From NCBI RefSeq assembly GCF_004135345.1, contig NZ_CP035495.1, forward strand, positions 124,001-188,000: 64,000 nt of DNA, read 5' to 3'. The stretch is from Xylanimonas allomyrinae (lineage in GTDB: Bacteria > Actinomycetota > Actinomycetes > Actinomycetales > Cellulomonadaceae). Under the pieces are notes generated by a model that saw only the letters and a program-made list of their open reading frames with translations, had not been told where the DNA came from and did no database searches. Each line of letters starts with the position of its first letter. Within the stretch, counting starts at the first letter, position 1. Below, in pieces: positions 48,651-57,183 of this stretch. Position numbers and translations under genes: made by a program.

Positions 48651-49571
48651 TCAGTGCAGCAGCGCGGCGGCGGTCAACAGGATCACGGGCGAGGCCAGCG
48701 TCGTCACGAGGATCGTGTCCCGGGCCAGGATCTCGCCGCGGCGGAAGCGGGCGGCGTAGTTGTACACGTTCTGTGCCGTCGGCAGCCCCGCGAGCAGCAC
48801 CGCCGAGCGCACGGCGTCCGCGTCGAGCCGGAACACGAACCGGGCGAGCACGAACGCCAGCAGCGGCATCACGACGGCCTTGACGAGCGACGTCGTCCCC
48901 GCCGCCCGGCGCGACGACCCGCGCCGCAGCGGCCGCGACCCGTGCAACGACATGCCGAACGCCATGAGCATCATGGGGATGGCCGCGCCTCCGAGGATGA
49001 CCAGCGGCTGCTCGACGATGTCGGGCACCGTCCACCCGAGCCCGCTGACGACCGCGCCCGCGAGCGAGGCAAGGATGATCGGGTTGCGCACCGGCTGGGC
49101 CACCACGAACCGCCACGACAGGCGCCCCGAGGTCTGGGCGTCGAGCACCAGAAGCGTGAGCGGCGCGAACACCAGGAGCTGCAGCAGGATGACCGGTACG
49201 ACCGCGGACGGGTCGCCGAGCACGTACACCGCGACGGGCAGGCCGATGTTGTTGGCGTTGACGTACCCGGACGCGACGGCACCGACGGTCGCCTCGGACG
49301 CCGTCAGGCGGAGGCGCGCCGCGTCGACCAGCAGGAACACCCCGGCGGACAGCACGGCGGCCGACGCCTGCACCAGCAACGGTGCGCGGACCAGCGATCC
49401 CAGGTCGGCCTTCGCGATGACCGTGAACAGCAGCGCCGGGATGGCCACGAAGAACGCGATGCGGTTGAGCGCCTCCTGCGCGCCCGGCCCGCCGATGCGC
49501 AGCCGGGCGCACACGTAGCCTGCGGCGACGACGACGCCGATGATCGTGAAGCCGGTGAGGATCCCTCCCAC
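48651..49571 (-). CDS. AEC-family (auxin efflux carrier-like) transporter
   Basis: 306-residue membrane protein with about ten helices. N-terminal half: GFTIIGVVVAAGYVCARL and NRIAFFVAIPALLFTVIAKADL; SGYVNANNIGLPVAVYVLGD carries the family Asn-Asn-x-Gly-x-Pro motif, and IPMMLMAFGMSL is the second-half motif. Bacterial members move organic acids such as malate. Starts GTG 24 bases after the DUF885 gene stop; likely cotranscribed. Confidence 0.9.
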   Translation of the reverse strand: MGGILTGFTIIGVVVAAGYVCARLRIGGPGAQEALNRIAFFVAIPALLFTVIAKADLGSLVRAPLLVQASAAVLSAGVFLLVDAARLRLTASEATVGAVASGYVNANNIGLPVAVYVLGDPSAVVPVILLQLLVFAPLTLLVLDAQTSGRLSWRFVVAQPVRNPIILASLAGAVVSGLGWTVPDIVEQPLVILGGAAIPMMLMAFGMSLHGSRPLRRGSSRRAAGTTSLVKAVVMPLLAFVLARFVFRLDADAVRSAVLLAGLPTAQNVYNYAARFRRGEILARDTILVTTLASPVILLTAAALLH

Positions 49572-49595
49572 GGAGCGCCGACCCGGCCGCGCCGG

Positions 49596-51289
49596 TCAGG
49601 CGAGCGCGTCGCGCAGCACGTCCAGACCCACCGACCCGAGCGCGAGCGCCCGGGCGTGGAAGACCTTGGCGTCCCAGGCGTCGCCAGCAGCCGCGCGGGC
49701 GGCCTCCCGGGTCTGCTCCCACAGCCGCTGGCCGACCTTGTACGACGGCGCCTGACCGGGCCAGCCCAGGTACCGGTTGTACTCGAAGCGGACAAAGCCC
49801 TCGGCCATGTTGACGTTGGCCGCCAGGAACGGCCACGCCTTCTCGGCGTCCCACCGGCCGCCGCCCCACTGCTCGGGCGCCTCCAGCCCGAGGTGGACGC
49901 CGATGTCGAAGACGACGCGTGCGGCACGCATGCGCTGCGCGTCGAGCATGCCCAGCCGGTCGCCCGGGTCGTTCAGGTACCCGAGCTCGTCCATGAGCTT
50001 CTCCGCGTACAGCGCCCAGCCCTCGCCGTGGCCCGAGACCCAGCACAGCAGGCGGCGCCACGAGTTGAGGGTGTCGCGCGCGACGACGGCCTCGGCGCAC
50101 TGCAGGTGGTGCCCGGGCACGCCCTCGTGGAACACCGTCGTCTTCTCGCGCCACGTGCCGAACTCGGTGACGCCCGGGGGCACCGACCACCACATGCGGC
50201 CGGGTCGCGAGAAGTCGTCGCTCGGCGGCGTGTAGTAGATGCCGCCGTTCTGGGTCGGGGCGATGAGGCACTCGATGGTGCGCACCGGCCCGGAGATGTC
50301 GAAGTGCACGCCGTCGAGGTCGGCGATCGCCTGATCGGCGGTCTGCTGCATCCAGGTGCGCAGCGCGTCGGTGCCGTGGAGCTGGTAGCGCGGGTCGGCC
50401 TCGAGCTTCGCGACCGCGTCGGCGACGCTCGCTCCCGCCCCGCGATCTCCTGTGCGACGGCCGTCTGCTCGGCCACGATGCGGTCCAGCTCCTCGAGCCC
50501 CCACGCGTACGTCTCGTCGAGGTCGATGCTCGCGCCGAGGAACTGGCGGGAGAACAGCCCGTACCGCTCGCGCCCGACGGCGTCGGCCTGCGGGGCCTGC
50601 GGCGCCAGCTCGTCGCCGAGGAACGCGGCCAGGCGCGCGTACGCCTCGCGGGCTGCCGTCGCGCCGCGCTCGAGCTCGGTGCGCAGCCGCGCGCCCGCGG
50701 GGGCGCCGTCGAGCACGGCGGCCGCGTCCGTGCCGCGGACGAAGGTGGTGAAGAACGAGTCGTCCCCGGCGAGCTCGCTCGCCTGGCGCACGCCCTCGTG
50801 CACCTGCCGGACGGCGGCGACGTTGCCGCGCCGCGCGGCCTCGCGCAGCGAGGCGATGTAGCCGTCGACGGCGCCGGGCAGCAGGGCGACGCGGGCGGCG
50901 ATGCTCTCCCAGGCCTCGACGGTGCCGGTGGGCATGATGTCGAACACGTCGCGCAGCGCCTGCAGCGGCGAGGCGATGTTGTTGAGCGTGGCCAGCGGCT
51001 CGCCCGCCTCGTGCAGCTCGACGGCCAGCCCGAGGCGCTCGCGCATGGCGGCCAGCGTCACGCGGTCGACGTCGTCGGCGGGCTCCAGGGACTCGAGCGA
51101 GCGCAGCGTCGCCCGGTCGAGCTCGGCGCGCGCGTCATGACCGGCCGGGGACAGGTCGGTCATGAGGTGGTCGTAGCCCGGCAGGCCGGCCGCGGTGGCG
51201 GTCAGCGGGTCGAGCTCGGCGACCTTGCCGACGTAGTCGTCGGCGACGGCGTCGATGGCGGACGGGGTGCGTGGCTGCTGCGTGGTCAC
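49596..51289 (-). CDS. DUF885 family metallopeptidase-like protein, frameshifted
   Basis: About 564 residues after correction. Hallmarks are GIYYTPPSDDFSRPGRMWWS, the zinc-type motif FHEGVPGHHLQ, CWVSGHGEGWALYAEKLM and the R/E-rich YNRYLGWPGQAPSYKVGQ. N-terminal AVADDYVGKVAELDPLTATAAGLPGYD is typical too. No signal peptide, so cytoplasmic. The break is in C4 50438-50441; one base more restores EIAGAGASVADAV. Leaderless GTG start. Confidence 0.9.
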
Positions 51290-51296
51290 GGGCGTG

Positions 51297-51302
51297 AGCG
51301 TA
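51297..51302 (-). promoter_or_regulatory. -10 element of the DUF885 gene (leaderless)
   Basis: TACGCT on the minus strand ends 7 bases before the GTG at 51289. It supports this start over a GTG 18 bases further upstream. Confidence 0.55.
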
Positions 51303-51387
51303 GCCACCGCCCCTGACAGCCACCCGTCGGGGGCGCGCGCCGCCGGGCGACCTGTCAGCCGCGGCCGTCGGACTCCGTCCGGCTCCG

Positions 51388-51630
51388 TCAGGCGCGCAGG
51401 CTCCAGCGCCACGCGTCGGCGTGATGGCGGCCTTCGCGCCCGCCGAAGCTGCTGGCCGTCACGCCCGCGGTGCGGCCCTGCAGGGTCCGGGCGCGGTTGG
51501 TCCACTCCTCGATCGGTGCGGCGTCGTCGGGCATCCCCGACGCCGCGGCGACCGCGGCGAGCCCGGCGACGAGCGCCGCGACCTCGACCTCGTCGGGTGC
51601 GCCGCGCACGATCCGGACGGCGGGCGTCAC
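51388..51630 (-). CDS. accE: acyl-CoA carboxylase epsilon subunit
   Basis: 80-residue small subunit peculiar to actinobacterial acyl-CoA carboxylases. It opens VRIVRGAPDEVEVAALVAGLAAV, the usual strand-helix pattern, and ends with a basic Trp-containing tail (EEWTNRARTL ... ADAWRWSLRA). GTG overlaps the stop of the preceding gene. Stabilises the alpha-beta carboxylase complex in related systems. Easy to miss because of its size. Confidence 0.82.
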   Translation of the reverse strand: MTPAVRIVRGAPDEVEVAALVAGLAAVAAASGMPDDAAPIEEWTNRARTLQGRTAGVTASSFGGREGRHHADAWRWSLRA

Positions 51631-52157
51631 TCGTCGTCCTCGTCGTCGCCGAACCCCGGAGCCGCACCACGCGACGCCGCCCACTCGACGACGTCGTAGC
51701 CGGCGTCGGCGAGCCGGGTCGTCGCCTCCTCGCCCGCCTCGTCGAGCAGGTCGATGACGCCGTCGAGCGTCATGTCCGCGCCGTCGGGCGGCGCGGCGAC
51801 CACGAACCCGAGGTAGTACACCTCGGCCCGCTCGGCGCCGACGGGCAGCTCGTGGTCGTGCGGGTGGTCGTGCTCGCCCGCCGGTTCCCACACCGAGCTC
51901 GTGAGGTCGGGGTGGATGCCGAGCGCGTCGTGCAGCGTGTCGAACAGGACGGCGTTGAGCTGGCCGACCCGGTTCTCGAGCGCGAGGATCCGCGGGTCGT
52001 CGTCGGACTCCGTGGCCCCGAACTCGGCCCGCACGCCGACGGCCGCGCCCACGTAGTCGTGCAGGGCCGCGGCCAGAGCGTTCACGGCGTCGTGCATCGG
52101 GGCAGGGTCGACACCCGGGAGCGGGACCGGGCCGTGCGTGGTGTCCTCGTGGCTCAT
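51627..52157 (-). CDS. hypothetical protein between carboxylase beta and epsilon genes
   Basis: 176-residue acidic soluble protein starting MSHEDTTHGPVPLPGVDPAP after GGAGAG. Features are a helical middle (ALENRVGQLNAVLFDTLHDALGIHPDL), a His-rich loop GEHDHPHDHELPVG that could bind metal, and a DDEDDE C-terminus. I do not recognise a family. It is translationally coupled to accE and lies 76 bases after pccB, so it may belong to the carboxylase operon. Confidence 0.75.
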   Translation of the reverse strand: MSHEDTTHGPVPLPGVDPAPMHDAVNALAAALHDYVGAAVGVRAEFGATESDDDPRILALENRVGQLNAVLFDTLHDALGIHPDLTSSVWEPAGEHDHPHDHELPVGAERAEVYYLGFVVAAPPDGADMTLDGVIDLLDEAGEEATTRLADAGYDVVEWAASRGAAPGFGDDEDDE

Positions 52158-52233
52158 GGGGCGATTCTCTCCGGGATCGGCGGGTTCGACCCGGCAACGA
52201 CGCGCCAGGGCGCATCGTGACCGGGAACGGCGG

Positions 52234-53844
52234 TCACAGGGGGATGTTCCCGTGCTTCTTGGGCGGCAGCGCGGCCCGCTTGGTGCGCAGCGCACGCAGT
52301 GCCCGCGCGACCTGGCCGCGCGTCTCCGACGGCCGGATCACGGCGTCGACGTACCCGCGTTCGGCGGCGTCCCACGGGTTGACGATGGCCTCCTCGTACT
52401 GCTCGGTGAGGCGCCTGCGCTCGGCCTCGACGTCGCCGCCCGCGGCCGCGACGTCGGCCAGCGCACGCCGCTGCAGGATGTTGACCGCCCCGCCCGCGCC
52501 CATGACGGCGACCTGCGCCGTCGGCCACGCCAGGTTGACGTCGGCGCCCAGCTGCTTGGACCCCATGACGATGTACGCGCCGCCGTACGCCTTGCGCGTG
52601 ATGACGGTGACGAGGGGCACCGTGGCCTCGGCGTAGGCGTAGATGAGCTTGGCGCCGCGGCGGATGATGCCCTGGTGCTCCTGCCCGACCCCGGGCAGGA
52701 AGCCGGGCACGTCGACGAACGTCAGCACCGGCAGGTTGAACGCGTCGCACGTGCGCACGAACCGTGCGGCCTTCTCCGCGGCGTCGATGTCGAGCGTGCC
52801 CGCCATCGACATCGGCTGGTTGGCGACGATCCCCACCGCCTGGCCCTCGACGTGCCCGAACCCGACCAGCACGTTGGGCGCGAACAGCGGCTGCACCTCG
52901 AGGAACGTGTCCGGGTCGAGCACCGTCTCGACGACGGTGCGCATGTCGTACGGCTGGTTGTCGCTGTCGGGAATCAGGGCGTCGAGCGCCTCGTCGTCCT
53001 CCGTCGCCTCCAGCGGCACGTCGTCCTCGGGCGGGAACGCCGGCGGGTCGCCCAGGTTGTTCTGCGGCAGGTAGCCCAGCAGGTGACGCACGTAGTCGAT
53101 CGCGTCGTCCTCGTCGGACGCCAGGTAGTGCGCGACGCCGGACTTCTCGTTGTGGGTGCGCGCGCCGCCGAGGGTCTCGAAGTCGACGTCCTCGCCGGTG
53201 ACCGACCGGATGACGTCGGGCCCCGTGATGAACATGTTGGACGTGCCGTCGGCCATGACGATGAAGTCCGTCAGCGCGGGGGAGTACACGGCGCCGCCTG
53301 CCGACGGCCCCAGGATGAGCGAGATCTGAGGCACGACGCCCGACGCCGCGACGTTGCGCCGGAACATCTCCGCGAACTGCGTCAGCGCCGCCACGCCCTC
53401 CTGGATGCGGGCGCCGCCGCCGTCGGAGATGCCGATGATCGGCACGCCCGTGCGCAGCGCGAGATCCTGCACCTTGGCGATCTTCTGCCCGTGCACCTCG
53501 CCCAGCGACCCGCCGAACACCGTGAAGTCCTGCGAGAACACGCACACCTGCCGCCCGTCGACGGTGCCGTGCCCCGTGACGACGCCGTCGCCCGGGATGC
53601 GCTTGGCGTCCAGGCCGAAGTTGCGCGACCGGTGCGTGGCCAGCGCGTCGAGCTCGACGAACGACCCCTCGTCGAGCAGCGCCTCGATGCGCTCGCGCGC
53701 CGACTTCTTGCCGCGCGCGTTCTGCTTGGCCCGCGCGGCGGCCTCCGGCTCGGTGACGGCGGCGGCCCGCCGCCGCTCCAGGTCGGCGATCTTGGCGGCG
53801 GTGCCCGTGGCGGTCACCGTGACACTGTCAGTGGCGGCATTCAC
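52234..53844 (-). CDS. pccB: propionyl/acyl-CoA carboxylase beta subunit
   Basis: 536-residue carboxyltransferase subunit (AccD5-like). Segments: [106 protein letters not shown] and [12 protein letters not shown]. Intact. Starts GTG at 53844; the divergent birA gene begins 110 bases away, coupling carboxylase and biotin attachment genes. Confidence 0.96.
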   Translation of the reverse strand: MNAATDSVTVTATGTAAKIADLERRRAAAVTEPEAAARAKQNARGKKSARERIEALLDEGSFVELDALATHRSRNFGLDAKRIPGDGVVTGHGTVDGRQVCVFSQDFTVFGGSLGEVHGQKIAKVQDLALRTGVPIIGISDGGGARIQEGVAALTQFAEMFRRNVAASGVVPQISLILGPSAGGAVYSPALTDFIVMADGTSNMFITGPDVIRSVTGEDVDFETLGGARTHNEKSGVAHYLASDEDDAIDYVRHLLGYLPQNNLGDPPAFPPEDDVPLEATEDDEALDALIPDSDNQPYDMRTVVETVLDPDTFLEVQPLFAPNVLVGFGHVEGQAVGIVANQPMSMAGTLDIDAAEKAARFVRTCDAFNLPVLTFVDVPGFLPGVGQEHQGIIRRGAKLIYAYAEATVPLVTVITRKAYGGAYIVMGSKQLGADVNLAWPTAQVAVMGAGGAVNILQRRALADVAAAGGDVEAERRRLTEQYEEAIVNPWDAAERGYVDAVIRPSETRGQVARALRALRTKRAALPPKKHGNIPL

Positions 53845-53852
53845 AGTTCCCG

Positions 53853-53858
53853 AGCGTA
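53853..53858 (-). promoter_or_regulatory. -10 element of pccB (leaderless)
   Basis: TACGCT on the minus strand ends 8 bases before the GTG at 53844. Confidence 0.5.
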
Positions 53859-53942
53859 GTTGGGTGGTCCGTACAGATCGATGCGCCCGACGACGCGCGC
53901 CGCAGCGATCTTTTGGTGAGACCCCACAACGCGCCGATGCGG

Positions 53943-53948
53943 CAGGAT
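53943..53948 (+). promoter_or_regulatory. -10-like element of birA (leaderless)
   Basis: CAGGAT ends 6 bases before the GTG at 53955. Confidence 0.45.
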
Positions 53949-53954
53949 GGCCCC

Positions 53955-54838
53955 GTGGAACCTTCGACCCTCGACGTCGAGGCCGTGCGACGCGCAGTGC
54001 TGCGACCGGCCGGGCAGTGGGCGACCGTCGACGTCGTGCCGACGATCGCCTCCACCAACACCGAGCTCGCCGAGCGCTCGCGCGCTGCCACGGCCGCCGG
54101 GGCCCCCTCGACGCTCCGGCGGCGCTCGCGGCGGAGCACCAGACCGCGGGAATGGGTCGCGCGGGGCGCACCTGGCACACGCCGCCGCACGCCGCGCTGA
54201 CCGTGTCGGTGCTGCTGCGACCCGAGGTTCCCGACGACGCGCTCGGCTGGCTCCCGCTGCTCAGCGGTCTCGCGGTCGTGCGCGTGCTGCGTGCCCGCGG
54301 CGTGCCCGCCTCGCTCAAGTGGCCCAACGACGTCGTGCTGCCCGCCGCCGAGGAGCTCGACGGGTTCGGGCGGTGGCGCAAGGTCGCAGGGATCCTCGCG
54401 CAGGTCGTCCCGGACGGCGTCGTCGTCGGTGTCGGGCTCAACGTCACGCAGGCAGCGGACGAGCTTCCTGTGCCGAGCGCGACGTCGCTCGCGCTCGCCG
54501 CCGCACCCGCCGCCGCGACCGACCGCACCACGCTGCTGGCGGCGCTGCTGGGCGAGCTCACCGCCGTCGTCGAGCGGTGGTGCGGCGACGACGGCGACGC
54601 CGACGCGCCCGGCCCCGGCGGTGCCCCGTCCCTCGCCGACGAGTACGCCGCGGTGTCGGCGACGCTCGGGACGCCCGTGCGCGCCGAGCTCGCGGGCGGC
54701 GCCTGCATCGTCGAGGGCACGGCGCACCGGCTCGCCCCCGACGGGGCACTCGTCGTCGTGCGCAAGGACGGGAGCGTGCGGGTCGTCGCCGCGGGTGACG
54801 TGCACCATGTGCGACGCGCCGGACGGGCGCAGGGGTGA
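53955..54838 (+). CDS. birA: biotin-protein ligase, frameshifted
   Basis: 294-residue monofunctional (no HTH) biotin--[acetyl-CoA carboxylase] ligase. Catalytic domain: [16 protein letters not shown], then [47 protein letters not shown] and [10 protein letters not shown]; a C-terminal SH3-like domain follows ([22 protein letters not shown]). The ATP-loop reads GMGRAGR where GRGRxGR is usual. The break is in C5 54103-54107; one added C restores [18 protein letters not shown]. It biotinylates the BCCP domain of the carboxylase alpha subunit. Confidence 0.92.
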
Positions 54839-54844
54839 CCCACC

Positions 54845-54850
54845 TAGACT
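54845..54850 (+). promoter_or_regulatory. -10 element of the cyclase gene (leaderless)
   Basis: TAGACT ends 7 bases before the GTG at 54858. Confidence 0.6.
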
Positions 54851-54857
54851 GGCCCGC

Positions 54858-55895
54858 GTGACGAGCGACACCACGAGCGACGACGCCGCAGAACCCTCGC
54901 ACGACACGGCAGCCCGCATCGACCTGGAGATTCTCGGCGGCCCGCGGCGATACACGCTCGACGACCTGGCCGAGGGCACGGGTCTGCCGCACGACCTCAT
55001 CGAGGACTACTGGCGCTGGCTCGGTCTGCCCGTGCAGCACCCCACGGAGCGCTGGTTCACCGAGGCCGACATGGACTCGCTGCGCGAGATGGCGCGGCTG
55101 GCCGCGGCCGAGCACCTCGACGCCGCGGCGCTGCGCACGCTCGTGCGCTCGATGGGGCACACCACCGAGCGCCTCGCGCTGTGGCAGGTCGAGGCGTTCG
55201 TCGAGCACGCCGCGCGCGAACGCGACCTCGACGACCTGAGCGCGCGCCTGACGGTGCTCGACACCATGCCGCACCTGGCGGACGTGCTCGCCCACCAGCT
55301 GGAGCACGCCTGGCGGCGCCAGCTCGCGGCGGTGACCGGCCGGTACGCGACGGAGTTCGCCGGGGCGCGCAGCGGCGACCTCGACGAGCGCAAGCTGCCG
55401 CTGCGGCGTGCCGTCGGGTTCGCCGACATCGTCTCGTTCACCAAGCGCACGGCGGGCCTGGGCTCGGAGGAGCTCAGCGAGTTCGTCCAGCTCTTCGAGA
55501 CGCGTGCCCGCGACATCGTGACCGAGGCGGGCGGGCGCGTGGTCAAGACGGTCGGTGACGCCGTCCTGTTCATCGCCGACGACGTGCAGCACGGCGCCGA
55601 GGTCGCGCTCGGGCTGTCGACGGCCGCGCGCGAGGGGCCGGAGATCCCCGTGCGCGTCGGGTTCGTGTGGGGCAGGGTGCTGTCACGGTTCGGTGACGTG
55701 TTCGGGCCGTCGGTCAACCTGGCCTCGCGTCTGACCGAGGCGTCGCAGCCCGGTGAGGTGCTCGTGGACCCGGCGACGGCGGCGCTGCTGGCGACGTCGC
55801 CGCGCTACGCGCTCACCGAGCAGCCGGAGGCCGAGCTGCAAGGACTCGGCACCATGCGACCGGTGCGGTTGCAGCGCGCGTACAGCGGGGGCTGA
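54858..55895 (+). CDS. class III adenylate cyclase with N-terminal regulatory domain
   Basis: 345-residue soluble cyclase. The N-terminal part (YTLDDLAEGTGLPHDLIEDYWRWLG ... RWFTEADMDSLREMARLAA) resembles the pH-responsive regulatory domain of Rv1264-type cyclases. The catalytic domain has the first metal Asp in FADIVSFTKRTAGLG, the second in VKTVGDAVLF and the transition-state Asn/Arg in FGPSVNLASRLTEA. No membrane segment. It would provide cAMP for a CRP/GlxR regulator, whose site-like sequence precedes sdhC in this window. Confidence 0.92.
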   Translation: MTSDTTSDDAAEPSHDTAARIDLEILGGPRRYTLDDLAEGTGLPHDLIEDYWRWLGLPVQHPTERWFTEADMDSLREMARLAAAEHLDAAALRTLVRSMGHTTERLALWQVEAFVEHAARERDLDDLSARLTVLDTMPHLADVLAHQLEHAWRRQLAAVTGRYATEFAGARSGDLDERKLPLRRAVGFADIVSFTKRTAGLGSEELSEFVQLFETRARDIVTEAGGRVVKTVGDAVLFIADDVQHGAEVALGLSTAAREGPEIPVRVGFVWGRVLSRFGDVFGPSVNLASRLTEASQPGEVLVDPATAALLATSPRYALTEQPEAELQGLGTMRPVRLQRAYSGG

Positions 55896-55907
55896 GAGGC
55901 ACGCACG

Positions 55908-56690
55908 TCAGGGCGTGCCGGGCACGCCGCCGTCTGCCGGTGCGGGGTCCGGTGCGAGCAGGCTCGGCCCGTTGTTGCGCACCGAGCTGACCAGCGACGT
56001 CACAGGGCGCAGCCCGAACTTCTCGACCGGGGCCGTCAGCAGGCCCGCAGCCCGGTCTGCCCCCACCGCCGGGTCGAGCCAGGCGTCCCACGCCGAGGCG
56101 GGAAGCACGACAGGCATGCGGTCGTGGATGTGGGCCATCGGTGCGCTCGCCGCCGTGGTGACGATCGTCGTCGACACCAGCCAGCGGCCCGGGTCGTCGT
56201 CGGCCCGGGCCTTGTCGCGCCAGAACTCGTACAGGCCTGCGAACACGACCAGCTCGCCGTCACGGTGGATCCAGTACGGCTGGCGTGGCTGCGCGGCACG
56301 CGCGGGCGCGCCAGGCGGCGCCGCCAGCCGGCGCCACTCGTAGTAGCCGTCGGCGACGACGAGGCAGCGGCGCACCGCGAGCGGCTTCGCGAACGCCCGC
56401 TTGCCGAGCAGCGTCTCGGCGCGTGCGTTGATCATGCGCGCCCCGCCGCTCGCGTCCTTGGCCCACCACGGCACCAGGCCCCAGCGGGCCAGCCGCAGCG
56501 ACCGCGTGATCTCGCCCGTGCCCGGCCCGGCCTGCGTGCGCGTGGACCGCTCGACGACGATCCGCACGTCGTCGGTCGGTGCCACGTTCCACGACGGCGG
56601 CAGCAGACGCGCGTCGTCGGCGAGCTCGGCGATCGCGACGTCGTCGGCGACGTCCTGGGCGCTGCGGAAGGAGGCGAAGCGGCCGCACAT
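55908..56690 (-). CDS. SRAP / SOS response-associated (HMCES/YedK-type) protein
   Basis: 260 residues. The catalytic Cys2 is right after Met (MCGRFAS), and conserved SWNVAPTDDVRIV, RWGLVPWWAKD, INARAETLLGKRAF, RRCLVVADGYYEW and IHDRMPVVL follow in order. Members form a thiazolidine link with abasic sites in single-stranded DNA and protect it. Intact; converges on the cyclase gene at 12 bases. Confidence 0.95.
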   Translation of the reverse strand: MCGRFASFRSAQDVADDVAIAELADDARLLPPSWNVAPTDDVRIVVERSTRTQAGPGTGEITRSLRLARWGLVPWWAKDASGGARMINARAETLLGKRAFAKPLAVRRCLVVADGYYEWRRLAAPPGAPARAAQPRQPYWIHRDGELVVFAGLYEFWRDKARADDDPGRWLVSTTIVTTAASAPMAHIHDRMPVVLPASAWDAWLDPAVGADRAAGLLTAPVEKFGLRPVTSLVSSVRNNGPSLLAPDPAPADGGVPGTP

Positions 56691-56859
56691 GCAGCCATCC
56701 TCTCGCGGGGGGCCGATACGCAGCGCACGAGACCGGCGGCAGCGCCGAGACCCGGCGCCGGCGTCCTTGCGTCACCAGGGTCCGAGGGCTGCCACCTCAC
56801 CGCCGCGGCCCGCGCCGCACCGGCGCAGGCACCGCGTCGCGCACCCGTCGCCCTCGTCG

Positions 56860-57080
56860 CCCGACGCTCCTGGTCCATGTCGTTGGGGACCGCAGGCGCA
56901 TCGACGTGGTGTCGATCCCGCGTGACGGCCTGGTCGACATCCGGCGTGCCCCACGTCGTGGTGAAGATGAACGGCGTCATCGGCGTCGTCGACTCTCTCG
57001 CCGAGGCCGTGCTGCGGCCGATCTCGACCAGCCCCGGGGCTCGCGAGCCCGGCGGCGCTGCCCCCGGCGTCTGCCCGTAG
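56860..57080 (+). pseudogene. degraded, internally deleted copy of an LCP-family gene
   Basis: The stretch 56868-56943 is close to 57599-57674 of the intact LCP gene and would read LLVHVVGDRRRIDVVSIPRD; 56950-56993 is close to 57838-57881 and reads HVVVKMNGVIGVVDS, but in another frame. The roughly 160 bases between them in the intact gene are missing. A final PGVCP stop at 57080 recalls the PGICP end of the intact protein. No open frame spans it. The remainder of 56691-57183 holds nothing else I can support. Confidence 0.75.
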
Positions 57081-57170
57081 CCGCGGGCCCGTCGACGGGC
57101 GATGCCGCAAGGGCGCGCCTGAGCGGAAGCAGGAACGCGCCCCGCACGCCGATCGCGCACGCAGGCCGGT

Positions 57171-57176
57171 TAGCGT
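57171..57176 (+). promoter_or_regulatory. -10 element of the LCP gene (leaderless)
   Basis: TAGCGT ends 7 bases before the GTG at 57184. Confidence 0.55.
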
Positions 57177-57183
57177 CCCGGGC

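Noticed and set aside
56124-57080. 318-codon plus-strand frame covering the SRAP antisense and the LCP-like remnant
   Set aside because: The upstream two thirds are antisense of the SRAP gene; only the last third has LCP similarity, so it is better read as a pseudogene fragment.
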